NCBI RefSeq assembly: GCF_042652345.1 | Contig: NZ_JBHSJJ010000009.1 | Coordinates: 1 to 64,000, forward strand | From: Negadavirga shengliensis | GTDB lineage: Bacteria; Bacteroidota; Bacteroidia; Cytophagales; Cyclobacteriaceae | Direction of reading: 5' to 3' | DNA length: 64,000 nt | In this document: piece by piece, positions 52,744 through 63,005 of the stretch | How the letters are laid out: every line of letters begins with the position of its first letter | Position numbering within the stretch: position 1 is the first letter of the stretch | Translations under genes and position numbers: made by a program | Notes under the pieces: generated by a model | The model's database searches: none | Seen by the model: the letters and a program-made list of their open reading frames with translations, nothing else | Told to the model about the DNA's origin: nothing

Positions 52744-55700
52744 TTACATCGTGATGTTCAGTCCCAAAGAATAAGTCTTCATGTTGGGATATGACCTGAT
52801 GTTGTTTACTTCGGGATCAAACCCCCAGTCTCCGATATTGTCATGAAGCAAAAACAAATTGGTGCCGGTAAAGAATACACGGATATTATCTACCCCTACG
52901 GTATTGAGAAGAGGCTTTGGAAGGCCGTATGAGATATTAAGGTTCTTAAGTCTCAGAAAAGAACCATCCCTTAGCCAAAAAGAGGAAGGGTCAAACCTCG
53001 TCCTGTAATGGGTACCCCGATAACCGGGATACGCACCATCGGGGTTGTCAGGAGTCCAGCTGTCTGCCCAGTAGGCATAGGAAGATTCCTCAGCCCTTCG
53101 CTGAAAATCCCGGCCATTCACATGCATCATGACATGGTGTCCGGCCACCCCTTGAAAAAGCGCATCGATACTGAATGACCTGTAAGAGGCTCCCAGCGAT
53201 AATCCGAAATTCATAGGGGGAACGCTATATCTGGCCAGCCATTCCTGGTCATCAGCGGTAATCCTCCCATCAGGTTCATCCGACACCGGACCCCGGTTAT
53301 CCTGATAGTTCAACATGCCCAACATGGGGTCTACCCCCAATATGTTATAACCCGCAGGCAGCGCGTCCAAATCCTCTTGCGTACGTATAATCCCGGTGGC
53401 GACATACCCGAAATGGCCCCCGACCGGTCTCCCGATTTGTGATTGGTGTGGCCGGAGGTTTTCAGGCTCATCTATTTTGATGATTTTATTGGTGGCATAA
53501 CCAAAATTTCCTCTGATCCTGTAACTGAATTGATTGGCCCCGGTGCCAAAACTCCTATTATATCCCAACTCCACTTCGAACCCTTTGGAGTCAATTTCCT
53601 GATAATTCTCATCGGGCATTACCGCACCAAATGTGCTCGGTATACTCGTCTGTCTGGATCCTAAAATATCGAAGGTATTCCTGTGAAATACATCCACCAC
53701 CAGGTTGAGGCTATTATTCCAGAATGTGGTGTTCAAACCCACATTATAAGACCTTGATTTTTCCCAAGTAATATCCCTATTGACCAGACGCCCTGGCGCC
53801 AATCCCTGCGAGGCGGTATTGAAAATGGCTCCGTTGTTGATGGTGTAGGACTGAAGCCACTGAAAAGTCCCCACTTGATCGTTTCCTAAAATCCCATATG
53901 ATGCCCTCAGCATCATGTTGTCAAAGAAGTTGCTGTCAAAAAAGGACTCATTGGAGAGCCTCCAACCCCCTGAAATGGAAGGGAAAAAGCCCCACCGGTT
54001 CTCCGGAGCAAAAACGACAGAACCATCATATCGAAAAGAACCTTCCAGCATATAGCGGTCTTGATAATTGTAGCCCATCAAACCCACATAGGATATCCTC
54101 GCGGTTTGAAGCTGGCTTCCGTTGACTTGGGAATGCTCCGGAGCGGCACTTCCTCCCACGAACTGGTCCATGGTAGGGGAAATGAAATTATCCCTTCTAC
54201 CGTGAAACCATTCATGGTCCGTTTCCGCCTGTTCATATACAAAAAGAGCATCTATTGTATGGTCACCAAAAGACCTTTGATAGTTTAATTGACCGTTTAA
54301 CTGGTAGCGCTGTCTTTGATCATTCCTTCGAAGCAGGAATTCCTGCGCAGCCCTGGGTCTGATGCCAACAGGTTCTGTCCCTACAATATGGTTATGCTCC
54401 CCTAAAGTATTGAAAAGGGTCATGTTGTAAGGTAAATTGAACTGCTTTCTCTGCTCGTCCCTTCTGTATAGATTATAGGTGACTTTAGCCGTTAAACCTT
54501 CTATGAAAGGAACATCGTACTTCATGCTGAACCGTGTTTCATAGGCTCTCCAGTCTCTTCTGTCATATCCACCCATACCATCAATTACAGCTCCTGGATG
54601 CCATTCTACCCAATTGCCCACAGGCAGCCCGTCAATGTAGGGGGGCACCATATTTGGCCTCAGTACCAAGGCCTTATATAAATCCTCGTGTCCCCAATCA
54701 TTTCCTCCCCAACTTGGTCCCTTGGTTAACCTTGTATCGGTATTCATATCCATCGAAACCGTAAGGTCATCGGTGATTTTCACATCCACATTGGCTCTCA
54801 AATTCAGTTTTTGAAAATCCAGATTTTCAAAGGAGCCGCTGCTATAGGTATAGGCTCCTCCCAAAAAATAACTGACCCTGTCTGTTCCGCCGCTCACGTT
54901 CAGGGCATGCTGCGTAGTCACCGGATTCACCCATAATTCATCGACCCAGTCCCAGGAATTGTTTCTGAAATATTCCAGTTCATCTTCCGTATAATAATTC
55001 ACATTATTGGGTGGAGTGCCTATATAATCAAAGGCATTGTTGATCCCGAGCGCGTGTTGGTATGCATTGAGGCTTCGGGGAAGTCTCGTGGGTGTCTGGA
55101 CACCGACAGTGCCGTTATAGTTAAATTTCGGTTTGCCTTCTTTACCTCTTTTGGTAGTAACGAGCACAACCCCATTCGCTGCCCTTGACCCATAGATAGC
55201 GGCAGAAGCACCGTCCTTCAAAATAGTGATGCTTTCCACTTCGCTCGGATGGAGGCCGTCAAAAGCAAAGTTGTCATTGATCATCCCATCAATGACATAC
55301 AGCGGCGCTGTGTTGTTAAAGGTACCCTGAGATCTAATCCTTACGTTGGATTCCCGGCCGGGGGTACCTGCATTTTGGGTAATGGTGGTACCCGCCAACC
55401 TACCTGCCAAGGCATTGGAAAGATTGTCGGTGGGTATGTCTTCAAACTCAGCGGCACTCACACTGGCGACAGAGCCCGTCACCATCCCTCTCGCCTGGGT
55501 ACGGTATCCGGTCACAATAACTTCCTCTAATTGCCCCACATCGGGTTCCAAAGAAAGATCGATCTCGCTCTGATTGCCTATGACAACCTCTGTGGTCTGA
55601 TAACCAATAAAGCTGAAAACCAGCACAGCATCATTGCCAACATTGATGGCATACCGTCCGTCAATGTCAGTCACGGTTCCGTTAGAAGTCCCTTTTTCTA

Positions 55701-55857
55701 CAATGGTGACTCCGGGTAAAGTCAAATCATTTTCATCGGTAACTATACCACTTACCTGCTGGCCTGCTGCGATCAAGGCAGAAGCAAAAAACAGCGCCAT
55801 AAATGGTAATAACTTCCGTGAAAACCTCACTGAATGAATGAGTAAGTTTTCCTTCAT
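52744..55857 (-). CDS. SusC/RagA-type TonB-dependent receptor
   Basis: The 1037-residue receptor has a signal peptide (LLPFMALFFASALIAAGQ), a carboxypeptidase-regulatory-like domain (VSGIVTDENDLTLPGVTIVEKG), the TonB-box neighbourhood (LEEVIVTGYRTQARGMVTG), a plug (LYVIDGMI) and a 22-strand barrel. It imports oligosaccharides captured by SusD, using TonB energy. Unlike the receptor at 63006 it has no STN domain, so it should not signal to a FecR. It is preceded by a 434-bp gene-free gap that must hold a promoter for the susCD-GH31 part. Confidence 0.95.
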   Translation of the reverse strand: MKENLLIHSVRFSRKLLPFMALFFASALIAAGQQVSGIVTDENDLTLPGVTIVEKGTSNGTVTDIDGRYAINVGNDAVLVFSFIGYQTTEVVIGNQSEIDLSLEPDVGQLEEVIVTGYRTQARGMVTGSVASVSAAEFEDIPTDNLSNALAGRLAGTTITQNAGTPGRESNVRIRSQGTFNNTAPLYVIDGMINDNFAFDGLHPSEVESITILKDGASAAIYGSRAANGVVLVTTKRGKEGKPKFNYNGTVGVQTPTRLPRSLNAYQHALGINNAFDYIGTPPNNVNYYTEDELEYFRNNSWDWVDELWVNPVTTQHALNVSGGTDRVSYFLGGAYTYSSGSFENLDFQKLNLRANVDVKITDDLTVSMDMNTDTRLTKGPSWGGNDWGHEDLYKALVLRPNMVPPYIDGLPVGNWVEWHPGAVIDGMGGYDRRDWRAYETRFSMKYDVPFIEGLTAKVTYNLYRRDEQRKQFNLPYNMTLFNTLGEHNHIVGTEPVGIRPRAAQEFLLRRNDQRQRYQLNGQLNYQRSFGDHTIDALFVYEQAETDHEWFHGRRDNFISPTMDQFVGGSAAPEHSQVNGSQLQTARISYVGLMGYNYQDRYMLEGSFRYDGSVVFAPENRWGFFPSISGGWRLSNESFFDSNFFDNMMLRASYGILGNDQVGTFQWLQSYTINNGAIFNTASQGLAPGRLVNRDITWEKSRSYNVGLNTTFWNNSLNLVVDVFHRNTFDILGSRQTSIPSTFGAVMPDENYQEIDSKGFEVELGYNRSFGTGANQFSYRIRGNFGYATNKIIKIDEPENLRPHQSQIGRPVGGHFGYVATGIIRTQEDLDALPAGYNILGVDPMLGMLNYQDNRGPVSDEPDGRITADDQEWLARYSVPPMNFGLSLGASYRSFSIDALFQGVAGHHVMMHVNGRDFQRRAEESSYAYWADSWTPDNPDGAYPGYRGTHYRTRFDPSSFWLRDGSFLRLKNLNISYGLPKPLLNTVGVDNIRVFFTGTNLFLLHDNIGDWGFDPEVNNIRSYPNMKTYSLGLNITM

Positions 55858-56291
55858 AATTTTTGGATTTATGTTAATGAAAATATTCAGTCCGCCTGCT
55901 TCAAAGTAGGAGGTCTCCCCGCACTTTCACTTGCAGGCAACTCTCAAAAATAATTTGATTTCCAAAATTTTATTGGGCAATAATCGTTCAAAAAGTGGGT
56001 AAAAACCGTTCAACAAGATTAAATTAAAAATATTATACTAAAAAATTCCGGAAACCGAACAAAGCCAAGCTGTATTCTACACGCGCCATGTTAATTAAAG
56101 GTATAATTTCGGTTCCCTGGTTGCCGCCAACTGATCCACGGCGGACAGGTTTTCGTTGACCGACACGAGTGAGCACAGTCTGCCGGCTCTTTAAAAATAT
56201 TGGGGTCAAGACGGTGAAGCCTATTTTTCGTGTTAATCCATGAACACCTGTCCCGAGCTTGTTTGGAGATTCGTGGATAGGCTATGGCTTT
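55858..56291. other. Gene-free region upstream of susC
   Basis: No gene is recognisable. An AT-rich stretch near 55940-56050 precedes susC on the minus strand and is the probable promoter region. No exact TAnnTTTG box was found on that strand. The plus-strand frame over 56259-56948 mirrors the GH97 gene and is not real. Confidence 0.5.
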
Positions 56292-58184
56292 TTATTCCGA
56301 AAATTTAGCGACGAAACCGCCGCCTGCGTTCAAATCTATTTTCAAAATGTCTTGGGGTCCCAGTTCCCGCTCCTCCAGTATAACTGCCGCGTCATTTTCA
56401 GGATCATCCTTTACCAAAAGGCTTTGATAGGTTTTGTTGTCCAAAAAAGACAAAGGCACCTCAATCCTCCCGGCTTTGGTTCCGTTCATTATGGCCAAAA
56501 ACCAAGTATCACCCGACCGTCTGGCAAAAACCGCAATTTCTCCTATCTCAGAAGGTGGCAGAACAACCGTTTCATCCCATATCGCCGGTATGCTTTTGAT
56601 CATCTCCACGGCAGGATTGGCGAGTATGGCTTCAGGATTGGCGGCATAGGTAAGCAAGGGTGTATTCATGATCGCCCCACTCGCTATTTGATGAGCCCAT
56701 GTTGTATTTCTTCTGCGTTCCCCGAAGTGCAGTGGGGTATATTCCGCATGTCCCGCCAAAAATCTCGTGAAGGGCACGGTAGTATTATGGGTAGCCCTGT
56801 CTTCCAGTTTGCTTGCTTCCATTCCCCTAATGGCTTCCCGGGTAAGTTCATTTGGCCAGGTTCTTGCCTCACCAGCGGGCTTATTTGCGCCATGAAAATT
56901 AACCAAAAGTTTCAGCTCGGCAGTCTCCCTGAGGATATTTTGGTATAAATCGATCACTTCTTTGGCTTCATGGTCAAAAAAATCAAGTTTTACACCTGTA
57001 ATTCCCAAGTCACTGCAGTGTTTGAAAAACGCCAGTCTCTCCTGCTCATCCTGGATGGTCTTGGAATGCTTCCACAACCATATACCCACGCCTCTTTCAT
57101 TTCCGTACGCCACCAGTTCCCTGAGTTCATCATCTGACCAGTTTCTCCAGAACCCCTCCAAAATATTATGTTCAAAACCCAATTCCGCTGCTTGATCTGT
57201 GAATTTCTTCATGGTTTCTAAAGATCCATCCCCTCCCCCATCCAGGTACTTCCATACGGCCCTCCCCGGCTTGATCCAGGAAGTGTTGATGCCTTCCGGA
57301 AACAGGTCACTGTCCGGTGCAGGACTTAAATGATGAACGGCATCGTTGTTTACCATGGCATTTAAATCCTCACCTATAAGAATCACCCGCCAAGGCGTAA
57401 TGATGGTGCCCCTTACTTTAGCAGGCTGTGCCAACCTTTCCACATCTTCTTCCGAATAGCGCAATTCATACGGGTAGGACGTGGGCTGGTGGTGGGCAAG
57501 GCGCATTTTCATCTGACCGCCGGCTTCCATCTGGAAAGCCATTCCGCTATAGTTTTTGAGGTCGGCTTCTGTAATGGCGGCATATCCTGCATCATCAGGC
57601 AGTTTGTAAGTCACCGGAGGCGCCATCCAGTCACCCTCCGGGATTTCGGAAACAAGGGCTTTTTCATGGACACTTTCATAGTGCATGTGTAAATCATGAT
57701 ACCAGACGGTACTGCCCTCAGGAACGCGAAAAAGCGTCATCTCATCGGGAACCCTTTCCACAGCCTCATCACCAGGCAAAATCAGTCTAAACGCTGCCGC
57801 ATTGTCAAAAAGCCGAAGTTCCAAATTAAACTCCGCATGTTCATCGTTTCTAAGGTTAATGAGCACTTCGTTGTAGTGATTATTCGCCTCGGAATGCGAA
57901 CCCAATCGGGCATAACTTTCTTTATATGATCTTTTTACTATATCTACTATCTCAACCTGATCCGTTACGGGTTTTCCATCCGATGTCATTATTATCGGAG
58001 AATCTTTCAGAACGGTCCGGTCTTTATAGAACACTGAAAAGCTTAAAGGTCCGGTTCCCTCTCCCAGTTCCAAAACAATATTCTTATCAGGGCTGCTGAA
58101 TTTTCTATCATGCCTGTCGTAGGAACAACTAAACAACCCAAAAAAGAGGCTAATCAGGAAAAGGTTACACTTAAGAAATTTCAT
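56292..58184 (-). CDS. GH97 alpha-glycosidase, retaining type, lipoprotein
   Basis: The 630-residue protein shows the GH97 architecture: an N-terminal beta-super-sandwich (FSVFYKDRTVLKDSPI), the barrel start NTSWIKPGRAVWKYLDGG, and GVKLDFFDHEAKEVIDLY with an Asp near residue 400. That Asp in this position, rather than a Glu pair, fits the retaining subgroup typified by alpha-galactosidases. ATG at 58184 was chosen over 58229 because it places a lipoprotein signal at the start (CNLFLISLFFGLFSC, Cys about residue 20). It follows the beta-helix gene by 48 bp and precedes susC by 434 bp. Confidence 0.9.
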   Translation of the reverse strand: MKFLKCNLFLISLFFGLFSCSYDRHDRKFSSPDKNIVLELGEGTGPLSFSVFYKDRTVLKDSPIIMTSDGKPVTDQVEIVDIVKRSYKESYARLGSHSEANNHYNEVLINLRNDEHAEFNLELRLFDNAAAFRLILPGDEAVERVPDEMTLFRVPEGSTVWYHDLHMHYESVHEKALVSEIPEGDWMAPPVTYKLPDDAGYAAITEADLKNYSGMAFQMEAGGQMKMRLAHHQPTSYPYELRYSEEDVERLAQPAKVRGTIITPWRVILIGEDLNAMVNNDAVHHLSPAPDSDLFPEGINTSWIKPGRAVWKYLDGGGDGSLETMKKFTDQAAELGFEHNILEGFWRNWSDDELRELVAYGNERGVGIWLWKHSKTIQDEQERLAFFKHCSDLGITGVKLDFFDHEAKEVIDLYQNILRETAELKLLVNFHGANKPAGEARTWPNELTREAIRGMEASKLEDRATHNTTVPFTRFLAGHAEYTPLHFGERRRNTTWAHQIASGAIMNTPLLTYAANPEAILANPAVEMIKSIPAIWDETVVLPPSEIGEIAVFARRSGDTWFLAIMNGTKAGRIEVPLSFLDNKTYQSLLVKDDPENDAAVILEERELGPQDILKIDLNAGGGFVAKFSE

Positions 58185-58232
58185 AATGTTTGGGTTATAT
58201 TTATCAAAAGCTATTTTTTTCATCATCAACGT

Positions 58233-59762
58233 TTATTCTGGATTATCTAGGCGCAGATTCAACTGTGCCTCAAAAAGGGATTGGGGATATACTTCCTGGC
58301 CACGTAATTGATCTATTCCAACATTTTCAAAGGTAATTTTCCTATTCGCCCGAAACCCCACAAAAACAGGATCCGCTATGGTGTAATTTCTTCTCCTCTC
58401 AACAGACCAGAAATCATAATGAAAATCCTTTTCCGATAAATATTCGAAATTCCAAAACACCAAGTGTTTCCCATGATGGGGAAGTCCCGGCAAAGGCCCG
58501 CCAAGGTTGTAAAAAACCCCTCCGTTGATATTATCAAACAGGGTGGCATAGGGTTGTCCGGAATGGCTGTCAATAATTTGATCCTGGCCAAGCGTACACT
58601 GTGTGACAACAGTAGCCACTCCCCCATACCCGGTTCCCGGTCCATGGTGGTGAGCCCCGTTAAAATCACATTTCCTGATCAGGACGCCATATCCTGACCT
58701 CGCATGGATAGAGGTATGTCCCTTTTTTCCAAAAATATTGATATCGGTTAAGGTCAGTTGATAGCCGTTTCTGATATTGATCACTTCATTCCAATCCTTA
58801 AAAGCACAATTCCTTATCCAGGAATTTTTCACATTCTCCATATTGATGGCGACCCAGCCCTGGTCGTGGATCACGTCTTTATGATGGTGAAACTCCTCCG
58901 GATAACTTGTCCAGTTTCCGGTAAATAAAATATCTTCTATTCCACATTCTTCGATACTCCGGTAGCTGTGCAGCTCAAAATCATGTCCTTCTATCATCAT
59001 GATGTCTATATGGAGGGGGTTTTTGAATTTCACGCGGTTGCCTTCAATTTTGTCGACCGTATGTATCTCCTTGATCTGCATCCCCCCATCGGGACCAAAT
59101 AATCTGGTCCACTCCTTGGACAGTTCCCTTGGAGCAAAGTATTGCCTGGTAAAAGCCTCACTTTTATGCATCAAAACAACGTCGTCCCCCTCTTCAAGCA
59201 TTTCCGGATTTTCAACTTCTATCCAGAAGCTTCCTCTTTCTGCAGCTTGGGTAAGGAGGGTTATTTTTTCACTGTCGGTCTCTTCTGGCTCAAACCTGAA
59301 CTGTCTGCTTCCCACCCTCATTTTGTCCTGAAATATTTCCGTCCCTTCTTTTCCGCTACCGCTGCCTTTTAAAATAATATTGCTTTTGGAGATCAGGAAA
59401 AATTTGGATTTGTCTTCATCCGGAGCGATAAGATATTTTCCCGGAGGAAAAAAAACAATACCGCCTTGATCAGTTCTCTGAGCCGCATCAATGGCTTTTT
59501 GTATGGCTTCGTCATCATACCCATTATCATCAGGTATTGCTCCGTACTCAGTCACATCGAAGATGTTCAGTTCATGATTGTCGGGAAGCGGCTTTTCTGA
59601 AAAATGGTAACCGGCATAAGAAAAATCAGGTAAAGTTGCCTGTCGGTTCTCTTGCGCAGCGCTTTTGAATGCTGTCCAAAGCGGCGAAACCTGCTGGCCT
59701 TGGGCAGAAAAAATAAATAGCGATAGGCAGGACAAAAGAAGTTTGCTTTTCAATCTTTTCAT
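58233..59762 (-). CDS. Secreted right-handed beta-helix protein, pectate-lyase-superfamily-like
   Basis: The 509-residue protein has a signal peptide (LLLSCLSLFIFSAQGQ) and the start of the pectate-lyase_3 fold (FDVTEYGAIPDDNGYDDEAIQKAIDAA; GGIVFFPPGKYLI). A parallel beta-helix core follows (NSWIRNCAFKDWNEVINIRN; VLIRKCDFNGAHHHGPG). Family members bind or cut polysaccharides; no catalytic residues can be assigned with certainty. It may belong to the DUF4955-type group (recalled, unverified). It is the first gene of the PUL on this strand, divergent from the second AraC gene. Confidence 0.8.
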   Translation of the reverse strand: MKRLKSKLLLSCLSLFIFSAQGQQVSPLWTAFKSAAQENRQATLPDFSYAGYHFSEKPLPDNHELNIFDVTEYGAIPDDNGYDDEAIQKAIDAAQRTDQGGIVFFPPGKYLIAPDEDKSKFFLISKSNIILKGSGSGKEGTEIFQDKMRVGSRQFRFEPEETDSEKITLLTQAAERGSFWIEVENPEMLEEGDDVVLMHKSEAFTRQYFAPRELSKEWTRLFGPDGGMQIKEIHTVDKIEGNRVKFKNPLHIDIMMIEGHDFELHSYRSIEECGIEDILFTGNWTSYPEEFHHHKDVIHDQGWVAINMENVKNSWIRNCAFKDWNEVINIRNGYQLTLTDINIFGKKGHTSIHARSGYGVLIRKCDFNGAHHHGPGTGYGGVATVVTQCTLGQDQIIDSHSGQPYATLFDNINGGVFYNLGGPLPGLPHHGKHLVFWNFEYLSEKDFHYDFWSVERRRNYTIADPVFVGFRANRKITFENVGIDQLRGQEVYPQSLFEAQLNLRLDNPE

Positions 59763-60009
59763 CGGTCAAAACTGTCAGTCTGTTTTTATCTGTGTTTCAG
59801 TAATGGCAATTTATGTAGATTTGACTGAATGAAAATATCCGATATTGACTTTGTATTAAACCATTTTCACCTTGTCTCCCTTTTTTCTATCTTTCGGCCA
59901 TTCAAAGATGGTAAGCCTATCCATTTTCCCCGCTTCCTCATCACAAAAATTATAGTAGATCGGTGTAGGGGCCAGGTTTACCTTAGAACTTCAAAAGTTT
60001 AATTGATGT

Positions 60010-60873
60010 ATGGATACAGAAAACCCCCGATTGGTACAGTTACAAACGAAAGAACTCTCTTCTTTTTTAATAGGTAAGGAGTGCATTGCCCAACACGACA
60101 GCACTTGGCATTTTCATCCTGAAATCGAACTTGTACAGGTATCTGAGGGAAAGGGGAAATTACAGGTAGGAAAACATGAAGTTTTCTTTCATCCCGGGAG
60201 GGTTTTTATATTGGGATCATTTGTTCCCCATTGTTGGAAGCTCGGGGATAGTGAAAACAATGAAATACATGCCATACATTTCCGCCCGGATTTTTGGGGT
60301 GATCGCTTTCTCGGTCTGCCGGAAAACCAAGCCATTAGATCGCTTTTGGAAACTGCTAAAAAGGGAATAAGGCTTCATAAAAAAGATGAAGAAATTATTT
60401 CCGGGTTGTTCAGAAGGGTGTTTGATTCAGAGGGAAGTACCAGGATAATTGCCCTTCTGGAAATGCTGACCTGTATATCAAAATGTGAAAAATCATTTAT
60501 TTTGCCACCTGATTTCATGACCGGGAGTTTTCAAGATCACAGTGATCTCAGCAGAATTGACCGTATCATGCATTTTACTCATAATAACTTTAAAAGAAAT
60601 ATTCTGCTTCACGAAGCAGCGTCTTTGGCAGGCATGAATCCAAATTATTTTTGCAGGTATTTTAAAGCAAAAACAGGAAAAACATATTTCCAGTACCTGT
60701 CAGAAATACGGGTCCGTCATGCATGTGCACTTATACTGGAAAAAAAGCTGAGCCTAAAACAGATCTGTTTTGAAAGCGGATTCAATAACATCCAGGGGTT
60801 TTACAAGGCATTCAAAAAGATAACCGGCAAAAGCCCCTTGAAATTTTACCATGATCTGGCTAAAAAGATATAA
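60010..60873 (+). CDS. AraC-family regulator of the PUL (copy 2)
   Basis: The 287-residue protein has a cupin-like sensor domain (TWHFHPEIELVQVSEGKGKLQVG) and the two AraC helix-turn-helices (LLHEAASLAGMNPNYFCRYFKAKTGKTY; LKQICFESGFNNIQGFYKAFKKITGKSPLKF). It is a clear paralogue of the regulator at 47802-48704 and is divergent from the beta-helix gene, across 247 bp. It may control the GH97 half of the locus. Start is the ATG at 60010. Confidence 0.92.
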   Translation: MDTENPRLVQLQTKELSSFLIGKECIAQHDSTWHFHPEIELVQVSEGKGKLQVGKHEVFFHPGRVFILGSFVPHCWKLGDSENNEIHAIHFRPDFWGDRFLGLPENQAIRSLLETAKKGIRLHKKDEEIISGLFRRVFDSEGSTRIIALLEMLTCISKCEKSFILPPDFMTGSFQDHSDLSRIDRIMHFTHNNFKRNILLHEAASLAGMNPNYFCRYFKAKTGKTYFQYLSEIRVRHACALILEKKLSLKQICFESGFNNIQGFYKAFKKITGKSPLKFYHDLAKKI

Positions 60874-61025
60874 TTCCACTCCCGGCTTCACCCCCCTCCC
60901 CTCTATTGAATATAAGAAAATGTGAATGAGGCCGGTTAATACCGGAGTTTAACTAATGATTTTCTTTGTTTTTCAGAATGATTGTTTGCTTTTTTACAGG
61001 TGATAACAATAACCCGTACCTTTAG

Positions 61026-61628
61026 ATGGATTTTTCAAAATTAAGCGAAGCACAATTATGGAAGAAGATAGCCCAAGGCGATGACGCAGCCTTTGAATTT
61101 GCTTATGAAAAATTTTCGGACGGGCTTTTTAGGTATGGACAAAAGATAACAAAAGACCGCGAGCTGATAGAAGACACAATTCATGATGTTTTTTTGCTGC
61201 TATGGGAAAACAGGAAAACGGTAACGATTTTCAACTCCCTGAAATTTTACCTCTTAAAGTCTTTCAAAAGGGCTTTGATCCGAAAGATCAACGAAACCCG
61301 GGAAACCCGCCCTTCTACATCCCAGGAACCTGATAGGATATGGGAGTCCTCCATCCAGGAATTGCTGCTTGAAAACCAAATCATCCTGGAATCCAATGAA
61401 AATGTAAAAAACGCCATCAACAACCTCTCAGCCCGGCAAAGGGAAGCTGTTTTTTTAAGGTACATGGAAGGGCTTCCGTACGAGGAAGTGGCCAGACTGA
61501 TGGACATGCAGGTTTCTTCCCTTTATAACCTTGTGCAAAAGGCATTGAAAAACCTGGGGGAATTTTTGGTAAACAAACAGACATACATCAAATCGTTTTT
61601 GATCCTCATATATTGGTCCTCGCGATAG
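61026..61628 (+). CDS. ECF sigma factor, Bacteroidota type
   Basis: The 200-residue RNA polymerase sigma factor has region 2 (DDAAFEFAYEKFSDGLFRYGQK; EDTIHDVFLLLWENRK) and region 4 (LSARQREAVFLRYMEGLPYEEVARLM, then a helix-turn-helix). It belongs to the Bacteroidota expansion group of ECF sigma factors that respond to a FecR anti-sigma. It precedes a FecR gene and an STN-containing SusC receptor, so a surface-signalled regulon is predicted. No obvious TAnnTTTG promoter was found upstream. Confidence 0.93.
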   Translation: MDFSKLSEAQLWKKIAQGDDAAFEFAYEKFSDGLFRYGQKITKDRELIEDTIHDVFLLLWENRKTVTIFNSLKFYLLKSFKRALIRKINETRETRPSTSQEPDRIWESSIQELLLENQIILESNENVKNAINNLSARQREAVFLRYMEGLPYEEVARLMDMQVSSLYNLVQKALKNLGEFLVNKQTYIKSFLILIYWSSR

Positions 61629-61844
61629 CGCGAACAGCATGCACCCAAAAATCGGCAAGAAATTCCCGACAGATACACCAGTCGTTATTTGTAATAATCT
61701 AACAAAAGGATACTTTTACTGTATTTTTTATAATAATAAAAGGGATTTTATACATAGCATGTAAAAAATCACCCCAATTTGGAGATAGCCTATGTGATTT
61801 ATTAAAAAAGATGCTCCTATTTATAACAGCAACGATTTGACACA

Positions 61845-62879
61845 TTGGCGAAATTTGAAAAAATAGAAGACTTTTTGGAGGACGGCTCTTTCAGGGAATC
61901 TGTACTAGCCGGACGGCGGGACCCAAAGTGGGAATCCTGGTTAAAGGATAACCCTAAGAAAGCGGTCTGCTATCACAGAGCCGTGGCCATCCTCAAAGAG
62001 ATCAGAGAGGATAGCGAAATATGGGATCCCAAGCGGAAAAAAGCTGTTTTGGACAGGTTGAAGAGCAGTCGGCGCAAGGCTGGCAGGGCCAAAAAAAACA
62101 CCCACCGGGTAACTCTCCACGTGGCAGCAGTGATAGGAGCACTGGTTTTGGTGGCTTTTGCATGGCTGATCGGATGGAACGGCGTGGAAAAAAAACCGGA
62201 AGTCGCAACCCGCAGTACCAATGAGGAATGGGTGATCAAGACAAGCCCTGCCGGCCAAAAATCCAGGATTATACTCTCGGATGGTTCCACGGTCACGCTC
62301 AACTCCGACTCCGAGATCCGGTATAGGCCGGGTTTTTCCGTTGCCCATAGAGAGGTGTATCTTAAAGGGGAAGCCTTCTTTGAGGTGGCACCGGATAGTC
62401 TGCTGGCTTTCAAGGTGTATAGCGGCACCTTGGTCACGCACGCCCTGGGAACGGCCTTCAATATCCGTAATTATGAAAATATGGACCACAAGGTCCAACT
62501 GACTTCAGGGAAAGTGTCGGTATTGCACGGATCGGCGCGGGAAAACGCCATCTATCTTGATCCGGGACAAGAATTGATACTGGGCCGGAAGGGTCGCTTG
62601 GAAAAAAAAGACTTTGATGCCAGTAAAGCTTTGTTGTGGAAAGAAGGCATTCTCCATTTTGACAAGGCTCCGTTTGATGAAGTTGTGGCCACTTTGGAAA
62701 GGTGGTACGGCGTCCAAATAACCCTGAAAAACCGGCCCGGAAGACCCATCATCGTATCCGCGGAATTCCAAAAGGATTATTTAAGCAATGTGTTGAATTC
62801 CCTGGGATATTCCTTTGGATTCAGCTATACCCTCCATCAAAAAAAAGTAACCATACAATTTAACGGGAATAGCCTATGA
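61845..62879 (+). CDS. FecR-family anti-sigma factor
   Basis: The 344-residue protein has an N-terminal cytoplasmic region (SWLKDNPKKAVCYHRAVAIL), one membrane span near residues 89-108 (LHVAAVIGALVLVAFAWLIGW), and a periplasmic FecR domain with TSPAGQKSRIILSDGSTVTLNS, VYLKGEAFFEVA and LVTHALGTAFNIRNY. The C-terminal part resembles an STN-interacting domain. It should hold the adjacent sigma factor inactive until the receptor is engaged. The start is TTG at 61845; a stop lies in frame upstream (TAA at 61824) and no ATG is available before it. Confidence 0.92.
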   Translation: MAKFEKIEDFLEDGSFRESVLAGRRDPKWESWLKDNPKKAVCYHRAVAILKEIREDSEIWDPKRKKAVLDRLKSSRRKAGRAKKNTHRVTLHVAAVIGALVLVAFAWLIGWNGVEKKPEVATRSTNEEWVIKTSPAGQKSRIILSDGSTVTLNSDSEIRYRPGFSVAHREVYLKGEAFFEVAPDSLLAFKVYSGTLVTHALGTAFNIRNYENMDHKVQLTSGKVSVLHGSARENAIYLDPGQELILGRKGRLEKKDFDASKALLWKEGILHFDKAPFDEVVATLERWYGVQITLKNRPGRPIIVSAEFQKDYLSNVLNSLGYSFGFSYTLHQKKVTIQFNGNSL

Positions 62880-62921
62880 GATAATTGAAATGCGACTGAA
62901 GCCGGACAACAAGCCGGCTAA

Positions 62922-62968
62922 ATCAGGGAGGACAGAAAAGTTTCTCAGGCTGCTTCTACCTCCCTGAT
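62922..62968. other. Hairpin in the leader of the STN-SusC gene
   Basis: ATCAGGGAGG at 62922-62931 pairs perfectly with CCTCCCTGAT at 62959-62968 around a 27-base loop. A smaller stem, GCCGG/CCGGC, precedes it at 62901-62918. There is no T-run. They could act as an attenuator or RNA-stability element between the FecR and receptor genes. Confidence 0.5.
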
Positions 62969-63005
62969 GCCTTATTGAATCATTGACAATAAAACACCTA
63001 AAATT

